DNA from: JBEKYD01 sp052148435
GTDB lineage: Bacteria; Acidobacteriota; Terriglobia; Bryobacterales; Bryobacteraceae
Direction: 5' to 3'
Length of the DNA stretch: 64,000 bases
Assembly (NCBI GenBank): GCA_052148435.1
Contig: JBKQIF010000098.1
Coordinates: 119,305-183,304, forward strand
Part shown: in pieces, positions 16,342 to 25,531 of the stretch
Layout: each line of letters opens with the position of its first letter
How positions within the stretch are numbered: the stretch's first letter is position 1
Program-made: the position numbers and the translations under genes
The notes under the pieces: generated by a model
Seen by the model: only the letters and a program-made list of their open reading frames with translations
Told to the model about the DNA's origin: nothing
Databases searched by the model: none

Positions 16342-18744
16342 GTGACGTTCCCGATTGACCCGCTGGTTCCGGCCATTATCGATCATCTGCGAAATCACGC
16401 CTGCCTGGTATTGGAAGCGCCGGCGGGGGCTGGGAAGACTACCCGCGTGCCGCCGGCGCTGATGGATGCGCTCGGAGGGCGGGTGTTGGTGCTGGAGCCC
16501 CGGCGGCTGGCGGCCAGGCTGGCGGCGAGGTTCGTGGCGGCGGAGCGTGGGGAACGGGTGGGCGAGACGGTGGGCTATCAGGTGCGCTTCGAAGAGGTGG
16601 CCGGGCCGAAGACACGGCTGCGTTACCTGACCGAAGGGGTGCTGACGCGGCGGCTGCTGAGGGACCCAAACCTGGACGGGGTTGGAGCGGTGATCCTGGA
16701 CGAATTTCACGAGCGGCACCTGGAGGGCGATCTGGCGCTGGCGCTGCTGCGCCGACTGCAGGCCAGCGGGCGGCGGGATCTGCGGATCGTGGTCATGTCG
16801 GCAACCCTGGACGCCGCGCCGGTGGCGGAATACCTGGGCGGCGCGCGCACCATGCGGAGCGAAGGGCGGGCGTGGCCGCTCGCGATCGAATACACGCCGC
16901 AATCGCCCGTTCCGCTGGAACGGCAGGTTGCCGGCGCACTGGAGCGCCTGGCCGCGGGCGGCCTGGACGGCCACGTGCTTGTATTTCTGCCGGGCGCCGC
17001 GGAGATTCGTAAGTCACAAACCGCCTGCGGGGCGCTGGCCGGGCGGCATGGCTGGATCGTTCTCCCGCTTTATGGCGACCAATCGCCGGAAGAGCAGGAC
17101 CGCGCGGTGGGCCCGTCGGAAGGGGTCAAGATTATTCTGGCCACCAACGTGGCGGAAAGCTCGATCACCATCGAAGGCGTGCGCGCGGTGATCGACAGCG
17201 GGCTGGCGCGGGTGGCCGGGCATTCGACGTGGTCGGGGTTGCCCACGCTGGAGGTAGCGCGCATCAGCCAGGCATCCGCGCAGCAACGGGCGGGGCGCGC
17301 GGGCCGCACCGGACCGGGCCGCGCGATTCGGCTCTACCCGCTCGAAGACTTCCTTCGCCGGCCACTGCAGCCGGCGCCGGAAATTACGCGCGCCGATCTG
17401 GCGCCGGTGGTGCTGCTGGTGGATGCAATAGGGCTGGCGTGGGAGCAACTGGGGTGGCTCAATGCGCCGCCCGCGGCTGCGGTAGAGCAGGCGCGGGAGT
17501 TGCTGGCGCGGTTGGGCGCAACCGGCGAGACGGCACGCGAGATGGTCCGCTACCCGCTGCATCCGCGCCTGGGGAGATTGATCGTGGAGGCGCGGCGGCG
17601 CGGGGTAACGGAAGACGGGGCCACGGTGGCTGCGCTGCTGAGCGCCGGCGAGCGTCTTCCGGCGCGTCCTTCGCGGGCTTCGCGCTCCGACCTGGTGGAG
17701 TTGCTGGAAGGCGAGTGGCAACCGCGCACGGCACAGCCGGTGCGCCAGATCCAGCGGCTGGCGGGCGCCAGCCGCCGGGTGGCGAGGCGCGATGAGAACG
17801 CGCTGCTGGAATGCGTGCTGGCGGCATTTCCCGACCGCGTGGCCAAGCGGCGGCAGGGCGACCAGTTGCAGATGGCGGATGGCGGCTCGGCGCAACTGGC
17901 CGCTTCGAGCACGGTGATGGAGGCGGAGTTTCTGGTGGCCGTGGAGGCCGAGAGCCGCGCGGAGCAGAAACTGCCGCTGGTGCGGATAGCCAGCGCCATC
18001 GAACCGGAGTGGCTGCTCGACCTTTATCCGGAACGCGTGCGCGAACGCTCGCGACTGGAATGGAACCGTACGGCCGAGCGGGTGGAGGCGGTGGAGGAAC
18101 TGCTGTATGGCGAAGTGGCGCTGGAGACGCGGCAGGGCGAGCCGGAGCCCGAAGCCGCCGCGGCAATGCTGGCCGAGAAGGCGCTGGAAGCGGGCCTGGA
18201 ACGATTCGCGGATGCCGAAGAGCTGCAAAATCAAGCCGAGTTCCGGGAACGCCTGCGCTTCGCCGCCGATCACGGCGCGCGTTTCGCCGTTACGCTGGAT
18301 TGGGCGGACGTACTGCGCCGCATGGCTCACGGATTGAAGAGCTTCGCCCAACTGGAAGCCGCTGCGCGCGACGGCGCCCTGTTGCGGGCGGCGCGAGACC
18401 GGATGCCGGCGGCGGAGCGCCGGGCGCTGGACGAGGTCGCTCCCGAACGCATCGGATTACCCGGTGGGCGGCAGACGCGGGTACATTACCAGGCCGGACA
18501 GCCGCCGTGGATCGCTTCCCGCCTGCAGGATTTTTTCGGTATGACCCAGACGCCGGCTATCGCCCGCGGCGGCGTGCCGCTGGTGGTTCGCCTGCTGGCC
18601 CCCAACCAACGGCCGGTGCAGACCACCACCGATCTGGCCGGCTTCTGGCAGAGGTTGTACCCCCAGGTGCGCAAAGAGCTCGCGCGGCGGTATCCGAAGC
18701 ATGGCTGGCCGGAAGATCCGGTGGCAGGTAGAACCGGGCGATAG
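16342..18744 (+). CDS. hrpB: ATP-dependent helicase HrpB
   Basis: An 800-residue DEAH-type helicase, the typical size for HrpB. Walker A is APAGAGKTTRVP, the Walker B/DEAH box reads DEFHER as usual in HrpB, motif III is SATLD, and motif VI is QQRAGRAGRTGPGRAIRLY. The helicase-associated domain and the HrpB C-terminal domain follow (RRYPKHGWPEDP near the end is a family hallmark). Its RNA target and physiological role are unclear in bacteria. Start is a GTG. The gene stands alone. Confidence 0.94.
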   Translation: MTFPIDPLVPAIIDHLRNHACLVLEAPAGAGKTTRVPPALMDALGGRVLVLEPRRLAARLAARFVAAERGERVGETVGYQVRFEEVAGPKTRLRYLTEGVLTRRLLRDPNLDGVGAVILDEFHERHLEGDLALALLRRLQASGRRDLRIVVMSATLDAAPVAEYLGGARTMRSEGRAWPLAIEYTPQSPVPLERQVAGALERLAAGGLDGHVLVFLPGAAEIRKSQTACGALAGRHGWIVLPLYGDQSPEEQDRAVGPSEGVKIILATNVAESSITIEGVRAVIDSGLARVAGHSTWSGLPTLEVARISQASAQQRAGRAGRTGPGRAIRLYPLEDFLRRPLQPAPEITRADLAPVVLLVDAIGLAWEQLGWLNAPPAAAVEQARELLARLGATGETAREMVRYPLHPRLGRLIVEARRRGVTEDGATVAALLSAGERLPARPSRASRSDLVELLEGEWQPRTAQPVRQIQRLAGASRRVARRDENALLECVLAAFPDRVAKRRQGDQLQMADGGSAQLAASSTVMEAEFLVAVEAESRAEQKLPLVRIASAIEPEWLLDLYPERVRERSRLEWNRTAERVEAVEELLYGEVALETRQGEPEPEAAAAMLAEKALEAGLERFADAEELQNQAEFRERLRFAADHGARFAVTLDWADVLRRMAHGLKSFAQLEAAARDGALLRAARDRMPAAERRALDEVAPERIGLPGGRQTRVHYQAGQPPWIASRLQDFFGMTQTPAIARGGVPLVVRLLAPNQRPVQTTTDLAGFWQRLYPQVRKELARRYPKHGWPEDPVAGRTGR

Positions 18745-18794
18745 GCGGAGCACTGTTGTTCCCGCAACTGCTACGATGAAGCAAAGGCACTGCG

Positions 18795-19043
18795 ATGAAG
18801 TTGACCATTGACCTCCCCGACGAACGGACCGCAGCTCTCTCGGCCAAGGCGGAGGCCTGTGGCGTGTCGCAGGAGGAATATGTGCGCCAAGTGCTGGAGC
18901 ACGAGCTTGCGGCGACCGCTACGCTGTTCGAGCAGGGATTGGGTTTGTTTGGAAGTCCGGAGGATTCGGCGCTCTTGGACGAGGTAGTTTCCATCGCCTA
19001 CGCGGAGCGGCGCCGTCCGACCAGCCCCGCAGAGACGATCTGA
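18795..19043 (+). CDS. Antitoxin-like protein, probable ribbon-helix-helix
   Basis: An 82-residue protein beginning MKLTIDLPDERTAALSAKAE: a short strand then two helices, the pattern of ribbon-helix-helix DNA-binding antitoxins. The C-terminal half is acidic and probably binds the toxin. The stop directly precedes the toxin start (tgaATG). By analogy with VapBC pairs it should block its PIN partner and repress its own promoter. Confidence 0.78.
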   Translation: MKLTIDLPDERTAALSAKAEACGVSQEEYVRQVLEHELAATATLFEQGLGLFGSPEDSALLDEVVSIAYAERRRPTSPAETI

Positions 19044-19478
19044 ATGATCGCCAAGTCGATTCTGGATACGGACATCCTCTCCGAATATCTCAAGGGTCGC
19101 GATCCGGCCGTAGCCGGCCAAGCCGCACGTTACGCCGCGGAGCATGGTGTCTTCACGTTCACCAGCGTGACCGTTTATGAGATCGCCTACGGCCTCGAAT
19201 TGAAGGGCGCGTACGCTCAACTGCAAAGAGTAATGGTCTGGATGAATCGGAACGAAGCGATCACGCCGGCAGCGGGAGACTATTTGGCAGCCGCCACCAT
19301 TCGCGCCAAGGCTCGGAAACAGGGCTCGATTCTGGAACTGCCCGACTGCCTGATTGCCGCTGTCGCAGTTCGGTGCGACCTGCCGCTGGTGACTGGCAAC
19401 ACTGACGATTTCCGAGCGATCCAGAGAACCGGCGTCGGCCTGACGTTGGACAACTGGCGGGAGCCGAAGAAACCCTAG
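19044..19478 (+). CDS. PIN-domain toxin (VapC-type ribonuclease)
   Basis: A 144-residue PIN protein. Acidic residues of the metal site are visible: ILDTDILSEYL at the N-terminus, the Glu of TVYEIAYGLE, and the Asp of ELPDCLIAAVAV plus GNTDDF. Such toxins cleave tRNA or rRNA when their antitoxin is lost. It follows its antitoxin without a gap. Both genes look intact. Confidence 0.88.
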   Translation: MIAKSILDTDILSEYLKGRDPAVAGQAARYAAEHGVFTFTSVTVYEIAYGLELKGAYAQLQRVMVWMNRNEAITPAAGDYLAAATIRAKARKQGSILELPDCLIAAVAVRCDLPLVTGNTDDFRAIQRTGVGLTLDNWREPKKP

Positions 19479-19674
19479 ACTCAGAAGATTGGCCTCCGAA
19501 CGCGCTCCACCCCCGCATGTTGGGGAGGCGTGGGACGGACGGTCGCACTTTATCGTCGGGCGGGCGCCCCGGCGAGGCAACGACAGACCACGAACGGCGA
19601 TGCTCTGTCCCACCTGACAGGCCAGGAGGCCATCCTACTCCTCTGCCATAATCGAAACAGAAGGGATTGATCGA

Positions 19675-21312
19675 TTGCGCGTCGCGTTGTTGCAGATCAA
19701 TACCACGGCGGGCGATCTGGCCGGCAATGCGGCACGGATCGTCGCGGGAACTCGCCAGGCGGGCGAGCGGGGGGCGGATCTGGTGGTGACGCCCGAGTTG
19801 GCGCTGCTGGGCTATCTGCCGCGCGACCTGCTGATGCGCGAAGGGTTCATTCGCCGCGGCGAACAAACCCTGGCGGCCATGGCGCGGGAGCTGGCGAGTG
19901 CACCGCCGCTGCTGGTGGGAACCGCGACGCTCAATCCCTGCGACGTGGGCCGGCCGCTATTCAACAGCGCCGTGCTGCTGGGCGGGGGTAGCGTCGGCCA
20001 GCAGTTTCACAAGACCCTGCTGCCCACCTACGACGTGTTCGACGAGGACCGCTACTTCGAATCCGCCCGCGGGCCGCAGATTTTGGATTGGGAAGGGCAC
20101 AAGCTGGGGATCGGCATCTGCGAGGACGTGTGGAACGACCGCGACTTCTGGCAGCGCCGCCGCTATCGCCAGGACCCGATCGAGCTGGTGGCGGCCGAAG
20201 GCGTCAATCTGCTGCTCAACCTTTCGGCCTCGCCCTTCGTGGTGGGAAAGCAGATGCTGCGCGAACAAATGCTGAGCCACATGGCGCGGCGTCACCGGCT
20301 TCCGGTGGTCACCGTAAACCTGGTGGGCGGCAACGACGATTTGATCTTCGACGGCCGCAGCGCCGCTTTCGACGCGGAAGGCCGTTTGTTTGCGCGAGCC
20401 AAAGGCTTTGAGGAAGACCTGATCGTGGTGGATGTGGACGGCCGTACCGGGCCGCTCTGGGAGGACGACTTCACCGCCGAAGCCGAGATCTGGAACGCGC
20501 TGGTGTTGGGCGTGCGCGATTACGCCCGCAAGACCCATTTCCGCAACGTACTGCTGGGCCTCTCCGGCGGTATCGATTCGGCGCTGACGGCGGCGATTGC
20601 AGCCGACGCTTTAGGCGCGGAGAACGTGCTGGGGGTGCTGATGCCATCGGAATACTCGAGCGCGGGCAGCATCGACGATTCCCTCGCGCTGGCGCGCAAC
20701 CTCGGCATGCGAACCCTCACCCTGCCCATCAACCCCATGGTGCACAGCTACGATACGGCTCTGGCGGACGCCTTCCGCGGCTATGCCCGCGACGTGACCG
20801 AAGAGAATATTCAATCGCGGATTCGCGGCAACCTGCTGATGGCGCTATCGAACAAATACGGCGGCCTGCTATTGACCACGGGCAACAAGTCGGAGATGGC
20901 GGTGGGCTACTGCACCCTCTACGGCGATATGAACGGCGGCCTGGCGGTGATTGCGGATCTGCCCAAGACGATGGTGTACCGGGTGGCGCGATGGCGCAAC
21001 CGCCGCGCGGCGGATATTCCGGAAGCGATCTTCGCCAAGGCGCCATCGGCGGAGTTGCGCCCCGATCAGAAGGACCAGGATTCGCTGCCGCCCTACGACA
21101 TGCTCGATCAGATTCTGGAGATGCACGTGGAGCAGTCCTTGTCGGCCGACGAAATCGTCGCCAGAGGGTTCGACGAAGCTACCGTGCGGCGGGTAGTGAA
21201 ACTGGTGCGCACCGCCGAATTCAAGCGCCGGCAAGCCGCGCCGGTGCTGAAAGTGACCTCGCGCGCCTTTGGAACGGGCTGGCGGATGCCGATCGCGGCG
21301 GGCCCGGCTTAG
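19675..21312 (+). CDS. nadE: Glutamine-dependent NAD+ synthetase
   Basis: A 545-residue two-domain enzyme making NAD+ from nicotinate adenine dinucleotide. The N-terminal nitrilase-fold glutaminase (~1-255) shows the Glu-Lys-Cys triad: TPELALLGYLPRDLL, FHKTLLPTYDVFDE, and GICEDVWND. The synthetase domain has the P-loop LLGLSGGIDSALTAAIAADA and the ATP/NaAD segment GNKSEMAVGYCTLYGD. Start is TTG at 19675, which places the first strand (LRVALLQINTTAGD) at the usual position. The stop overlaps by one codon an antisense fragment of an outer-membrane protein gene. Confidence 0.95.
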   Translation: MRVALLQINTTAGDLAGNAARIVAGTRQAGERGADLVVTPELALLGYLPRDLLMREGFIRRGEQTLAAMARELASAPPLLVGTATLNPCDVGRPLFNSAVLLGGGSVGQQFHKTLLPTYDVFDEDRYFESARGPQILDWEGHKLGIGICEDVWNDRDFWQRRRYRQDPIELVAAEGVNLLLNLSASPFVVGKQMLREQMLSHMARRHRLPVVTVNLVGGNDDLIFDGRSAAFDAEGRLFARAKGFEEDLIVVDVDGRTGPLWEDDFTAEAEIWNALVLGVRDYARKTHFRNVLLGLSGGIDSALTAAIAADALGAENVLGVLMPSEYSSAGSIDDSLALARNLGMRTLTLPINPMVHSYDTALADAFRGYARDVTEENIQSRIRGNLLMALSNKYGGLLLTTGNKSEMAVGYCTLYGDMNGGLAVIADLPKTMVYRVARWRNRRAADIPEAIFAKAPSAELRPDQKDQDSLPPYDMLDQILEMHVEQSLSADEIVARGFDEATVRRVVKLVRTAEFKRRQAAPVLKVTSRAFGTGWRMPIAAGPA

Positions 21313-21458
21313 AACGAGATGCTTACCAGAAGCTCGGCCTGGTTGGGAATCGTGGGCGGCGCAAAGTAATTGTAGTTGCGATCTTGCGCCCAGCGCAGGT
21401 AGCGAATCCGGGGTGCGATCTTGAGCTTCCATACACGCGCCTCCGCGCGCAATCCCGG
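21309..21458 (-). pseudogene. C-terminal remnant of an outer-membrane beta-barrel protein
   Basis: On the minus strand a 49-codon open segment, bounded upstream by a stop (21459-21461), ends in TAA at 21309-21311. It encodes alternating hydrophobic and polar residues (KLKIAPRIRYLRWAQD, then NQAELLVSISF) and finishes with Phe, the usual C-terminal barrel signal for the BAM machinery. The rest of the gene is absent; nadE lies where the upstream part would not fit. It is best read as a leftover after a rearrangement. Confidence 0.6.
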
Positions 21459-21474
21459 TTAAAATGAAATCGCT

Positions 21475-22758
21475 ATGCAACTTCCGCGCATGATGATTGT
21501 CCGTCAGAAGTTTCCCGACCGGCGCATTGCCGACATAGGCGGCGAAGTCCGCCAGCAGTTGTCCTCGGCTGGTTTTGCCTCGCGCCTCAAACCCGGGTCG
21601 CGTGTGGCGATTGGCGTTGGCAGCCGCGGAATTCATAACATCGCCTCGATCATACGAAACGCGGTCGGCTACTGGAAAGATGCCGGCATGCAGCCGTTCC
21701 TGTTCCCCGCCATGGGCAGCCACGGAGCCGCTTCCGCCGCCGGGCAGTCCGACGTGCTGGCCCACTATGGCATCACCGAAACCGAAATGGGATGCCCCCT
21801 CATCAGCCAATTGGAAGTGGTGTCGCTCGGCAAGACTTCCGATGGCATCGAAGTCTTCATGGACCGTGTGGCCTACGAGTCGGACGGCGTCATGCTGGTG
21901 GGCCGCGTCAAATGGCACACCGATTTCGCCGGCAAGATCGAAAGCGGTCTCTTCAAGATGATGGCTATCGGCCTCGGCAAATTCGCCGGCGCCCAGCGCT
22001 ACCACGCCTACGCCTACAGGCTGGGCCTGGAGCACGTCATCCGCACGGTCGGACGCCAGGTTCTCGGCTCGGGCAAGATTTTGGGCGGACTCGCCATCCT
22101 GGAAGATGCCTGGCACAATACCGCCAAGCTGGACGCAGTGCCGGTGGAAGTCATGGAGCAGCGCGAAGAAGGGAACCTGGCCCTGGTGAAATCCTGGATG
22201 GCGCGCATTCCGGCCGATGCCGATATCCTGATCCTGGATGAAATCGGCAAGAATATCTCCGGCGCCGGCATGGACACCAAGGTGGTCAACCGCAACCCCA
22301 TCGGCGCCTACAACCCTTGGCCCGATACCCCCCGTTTTGAGCGCATCTTTCTGCGCGACCTGAGCGAACTGACCTATAACAGCGGCGTGGGTCTGGGCAT
22401 GGCCGACGTGGTCACCGACCGGCTGGTGAACCGCATCGACTGGGAGCCCACCTGGATCAACGCCCTCACCGCCAATACTCCTGCCGCGATTCGCACCCCC
22501 ATCCATTTCCCTACCGATCGCGAGTGCATCGAGCGCATCGCACCCACCGTCGGCAAGCTGGATCTCGACCAGGTCACCTTCGCCTGGATCCGGAACACCA
22601 TGGAACTCGGCCGCCTGGCCGTCAGCGAAAACCTGAGGGCCGCCATTCAATCCGACCCGCTCGCCGAAATCGAAGCGGTCGTCGATTTCGAATTCGACGG
22701 TGCGCAGAACCTCATCAGCCCGTTCGCTCCGGCCGTCGAAACCGCCGGCGCGCGCTAG
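21475..22758 (+). CDS. LarA-like protein (nickel-pincer isomerase family)
   Basis: A 427-residue protein whose N-terminal half resembles the lactate racemase domain: VAIGVGSRGIHNIA, FPAMGSHGAASAAGQ, and a Lys/His segment GRVKWHTDFAGKIESGLFK followed by GLGKFAGAQRYH. LarA enzymes bind a nickel pincer nucleotide on a Lys and use His residues for hydride transfer, so an alpha-hydroxy acid racemase or epimerase is plausible. The cofactor genes larB, larC and larE are not in the window. It stands alone and converges on the CE15 esterase gene. Confidence 0.78.
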   Translation: MQLPRMMIVRQKFPDRRIADIGGEVRQQLSSAGFASRLKPGSRVAIGVGSRGIHNIASIIRNAVGYWKDAGMQPFLFPAMGSHGAASAAGQSDVLAHYGITETEMGCPLISQLEVVSLGKTSDGIEVFMDRVAYESDGVMLVGRVKWHTDFAGKIESGLFKMMAIGLGKFAGAQRYHAYAYRLGLEHVIRTVGRQVLGSGKILGGLAILEDAWHNTAKLDAVPVEVMEQREEGNLALVKSWMARIPADADILILDEIGKNISGAGMDTKVVNRNPIGAYNPWPDTPRFERIFLRDLSELTYNSGVGLGMADVVTDRLVNRIDWEPTWINALTANTPAAIRTPIHFPTDRECIERIAPTVGKLDLDQVTFAWIRNTMELGRLAVSENLRAAIQSDPLAEIEAVVDFEFDGAQNLISPFAPAVETAGAR

Positions 22759-22925
22759 CGCGACGACAGCGTTCGCAATCGCGTGCCGGTGCTGAACCCC
22801 GTCGGCTTATTTCCCGCGCGCCACCGGCGCGGCGTAGCGAACGCCCTGGCGCCCGCTATCCACCGCCAGGTCAAGCACGATGCTATAACGGTCTCCGCGC
22901 ATCACGCTTTTCACCGGAACAACCC

Positions 22926-24236
22926 TTATTGGCCGCCTTTGAGATGCATATCCATGAACTCGAGGAAGTATTGCCAATCCCCGGGCATGGTGCCGTGAGG
23001 GCCTTCGTGCATGTAGTAGCCGATGGTGTGGAAAATGGGCTGGCCGGCGGCGGGCATTTGGCTGGTGCCCAGGCCTTGCTTGCCTAAGAGGCGAAAGACC
23101 GGTTCGGCCGCCACGGCCGCCAGAAATTCGCCTTTCGGATCGGACCAGTAATCGGTGGTTCCCGTCTGCAACAGCACCGGGCGCGGCGCCATCAGCGCGA
23201 CCAGCAGATTTGCGTCTACCGGCAATTGGTCCACGTGGGCAGCGTAGCGGGCGTAGTTGGCGCAGAACTGATACGGGAAGCGGTTGGGCGCGGTGAGGTG
23301 GGCGATGGTTTCGCCGTAGTTGCGGCGGCTCAGGGCCGCGCCGCCTTCACCCGAACAACTGGCGATTACCAAGGCGAAGCGGGTATCGCGCGCGCCGGCC
23401 CACATCACCGTCTTGCCTAACCGCGAAACGCCGTAGATGCCGACGCGTTTCGCGTCCACGCCTTTGTCGGTTTCGAGATAATCCATGGCACGGCTCATCC
23501 CCCATCCCCAGGCGGCGATGGCGCCCCACTCGTCCGGCGCAGGTTCCGTCTGGCCGGGCTTGAGGTAAAGAGCGCGCACGCCGAACGGCAAACCGCCCAG
23601 GAAATCCGGCTCGATGTCGCCGTAGTAGATGGCGGCGACGCCGTATCCGCTGGACAGGAGGTTGTCGATCTTCATGTGAAACATGCCGCCGCCGCGCTCG
23701 GCCGGTACGCGCTTATGGTCACGATTCCATATCTCGCCCAGCTTGATGCCGGGATCGTCGAACGTGCTGGCGTTGGGCGAAAAATCGATCGACAGAAGCA
23801 GCGGCACCGGCTTCGCCGCGGCCGCCGGGACGTAGACGACCAGATCTTCCTTGGGGCCGTTCTTGTTTTTCGAAAAGTAGATCGTGACCTGTTTGCGGAT
23901 GGCCTTGCCATCCATCGCCGGCGTGCCGGTATCGAACACGTCGAAGGTCATGTCAGCCGGACGTCCGGGAGAGCGGCCATATTGATTTTCTTCGAAGAGG
24001 CGGACAATTTCTGGCCGGCGTTTCTCGGTCCAGATGCGAGCACCGCGCACCGGTTTGCCGTTGGCCATCTTCAGCGGATCGGGAAGCTGATAGGTTCCCA
24101 CCAGCGCTTCGTCATAATTCACAGGGATGCCGGCGGTCACCCTGGGCAGCGACGCCGGCGCGGGCGGCGGATTTTGGGTCTGGGCTTCGAGAGCGAAGCA
24201 GATCGCGAGGATGGCGAAGCAGAACGGGGTTCGCAT
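22926..24236 (-). CDS. Exported glucuronoyl methylesterase-like protein (CE15)
   Basis: A 436-residue protein with a signal peptide (MRTPFCFAILAICFALEAQ). The alpha/beta-hydrolase domain carries the CE15 nucleophile motif GVSRLGKTVMWAGA, a conserved Glu in CSGEGGAALSRRNYGE, and a C-terminal His in HEGPHGTMPGDW. CE15 enzymes cut the ester between lignin alcohols and glucuronic acid on xylan, consistent with a soil plant-debris degrader. No other polysaccharide gene is adjacent. The start ATG gives a clean signal sequence. Confidence 0.9.
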   Translation of the reverse strand: MRTPFCFAILAICFALEAQTQNPPPAPASLPRVTAGIPVNYDEALVGTYQLPDPLKMANGKPVRGARIWTEKRRPEIVRLFEENQYGRSPGRPADMTFDVFDTGTPAMDGKAIRKQVTIYFSKNKNGPKEDLVVYVPAAAAKPVPLLLSIDFSPNASTFDDPGIKLGEIWNRDHKRVPAERGGGMFHMKIDNLLSSGYGVAAIYYGDIEPDFLGGLPFGVRALYLKPGQTEPAPDEWGAIAAWGWGMSRAMDYLETDKGVDAKRVGIYGVSRLGKTVMWAGARDTRFALVIASCSGEGGAALSRRNYGETIAHLTAPNRFPYQFCANYARYAAHVDQLPVDANLLVALMAPRPVLLQTGTTDYWSDPKGEFLAAVAAEPVFRLLGKQGLGTSQMPAAGQPIFHTIGYYMHEGPHGTMPGDWQYFLEFMDMHLKGGQ

Positions 24237-24286
24237 GGGAACATCCTAGCGCCTATTCAGCGGGAGTGGGCATGGCCGGCGTCTGA

Positions 24287-24317
24287 TACCGAGCCGCGAC
24301 CGCAAGGAAGCGGACAT
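24287..24317 (+). repeat. 31-bp dispersed repeat, copy 1
   Basis: This 31-bp stretch containing gagccgcgaccgcaagga matches 63739-63769 with one mismatch. A shorter relative lies at 46069-46096. All three are intergenic. The rest of the 195-base gap between the CE15 gene and the DUF1398 gene shows nothing but a 24-codon reading frame of doubtful value. Confidence 0.75.
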
Positions 24318-24431
24318 ATGGGGCTTCGGCCAACCCAAGAGAATCACACTTGCTGCTGGAGGATACGCCTCATCGTCTGCAGTTCCTCTTCGACGAGCGG
24401 CATCCGATGCTTGGGCATGATCCACTCTTGC

Positions 24432-24827
24432 TCACGCCCGCGGCTTCGGGAACTCCTCGATGTGCTGTTCGCCTTTCCGGCCGAAGTAGATCACCCTTTT
24501 GCCGGTCAGGAACGCCCAATAGCCAATCACGCCTGCCGCGGTCGACCGCTTTACAAACTCGGGGTACCGCACCGTGTCTGCCTGGGCGCCACGAATTGCC
24601 GCGACCAAGCCAGCACTGTCGAACTCCGCCGCTACCCGGCCAGGGTCCAGGATCATGGGCACCGTGTGCGTGGTTCCGTCCGTCAGGTAGTGAGTCTTCT
24701 GCTTTGCCGCGAAGTCCACGAGGTACGATTCCACGCCGACTTCGAGCAGCCCTTTGACGACCTGAGGGAAGGTCAACTTGCCTTGCTGTGTTGCGATCGC
24801 CAGTTCGTGAATTACCTGCTTGCTCAT
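24432..24827 (-). CDS. DUF1398 family protein
   Basis: A 131-residue soluble protein. The N-terminus MSKQVIHELAIATQQGKLTF, the block GVESYLVDFAAKQKTHYLTD, and GVIGYWAFLTGKRVIYFGR match what I know as DUF1398, a family of unknown function found near transcription regulators. It starts ten bases after the MarR gene stop, so the two genes form an operon and this protein is the likely regulated output. Confidence 0.75.
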   Translation of the reverse strand: MSKQVIHELAIATQQGKLTFPQVVKGLLEVGVESYLVDFAAKQKTHYLTDGTTHTVPMILDPGRVAAEFDSAGLVAAIRGAQADTVRYPEFVKRSTAAGVIGYWAFLTGKRVIYFGRKGEQHIEEFPKPRA

Positions 24828-24837
24828 CTCTTCTCCT

Positions 24838-25311
24838 TTACTCGGTTGGTAGTGTCTCGAGGCCGTGCGCCTGCACCAGCTTCTTCATCATCGCAATCAG
24901 CGCGGCACGCTCTCCGGCGAGGAGCGGATGAAAGAACTCCTCGTCGTTCCGGTCGGCCAGTGCCGCCAGTTGCGGCACCAGCCGCCGCCCTGCCGCCGTC
25001 AGCGCAATCGACTGGAAACGGCGGTCGTCGCCGCGTTCCCGGCGGGCGATCAGCTTCTTGCTTACGAGCCGATCGACCAGCTTGGAGACGCCGCCGCGCG
25101 TCATCCCAATCCGCTCCGCCAGAACGCCCGGCGAAGTCTCCCCGTCGTCGAACATCTCCCGCATCACCACCCACTCGGCCACGGTCGCTCCGCTGGCCAG
25201 GAGCTTGCGGGCAAAGGCGTGCGAGACGTGATTGGAGACGAAGCGCAGCCAGAATCCCACGTGCTCTTTCAGGTCGCTGACGGCCGGATCGGGTGCTTTG
25301 GCGTCTTTCAT
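24838..25311 (-). CDS. MarR-family transcription regulator
   Basis: A 157-residue winged-helix regulator. After an N-terminal dimer helix comes the HTH and wing: SPGVLAERIGMTRGGVSKLVDRLVSKKLIARRERGDDRRFQSIALT, followed by the C-terminal dimer helices. The ATG at 25311 (MKDAKAPD) is preferred over a start 12 codons upstream because a perfect palindrome, the likely operator, occupies 25326-25342. The regulator probably represses itself and the DUF1398 gene until it binds a small molecule. Confidence 0.9.
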   Translation of the reverse strand: MKDAKAPDPAVSDLKEHVGFWLRFVSNHVSHAFARKLLASGATVAEWVVMREMFDDGETSPGVLAERIGMTRGGVSKLVDRLVSKKLIARRERGDDRRFQSIALTAAGRRLVPQLAALADRNDEEFFHPLLAGERAALIAMMKKLVQAHGLETLPTE

Positions 25312-25325
25312 GGATATTAGTTTGT

Positions 25326-25342
25326 ATGGAAACAGTTTCCAT
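25326..25342. promoter_or_regulatory. Probable MarR operator, perfect inverted repeat
   Basis: Arms atggaaac/gtttccat around one base. Perfect symmetry, AT-rich, 15 bases before the marR start: the usual size and place of a MarR autoregulatory site. Confidence 0.7.
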
Positions 25343-25422
25343 GTCAACTATATTTTGAAAAACTGAGCGGCTGCTCCCCGGTCCCTGATCCGCACCATCC
25401 CGCTTGATAAGTGCGAAATCGC

Positions 25423-25445
25423 TGTCCCGCCGGCTGTGCGTGCTA
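25423..25445 (+). repeat. 23-bp direct repeat, left copy
   Basis: Matches 26381-26403 in the same orientation with two mismatches (core ctgtgcgtgcta versus ccgtgcgtgcta). The two copies bracket the VapBC-type pair and its promoter region. Confidence 0.7.
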
Positions 25446-25531
25446 AGTACCCGGTTTCGCAATTACGGTCACGCATCCTGCAACCGCTCCCTTGCGGTTC
25501 CACGGCCGTGTTGTGTCCCAAGGCCCTCGCG

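Noticed and set aside
24344..24418. 24-codon frame after the DUF1398 gene on the minus strand (MPKHRMPLVEEELQTMRR...)
   Set aside because: It is placed well for co-translation, but it is too short and has no ribosome site or known relative; kept out of the gene list.
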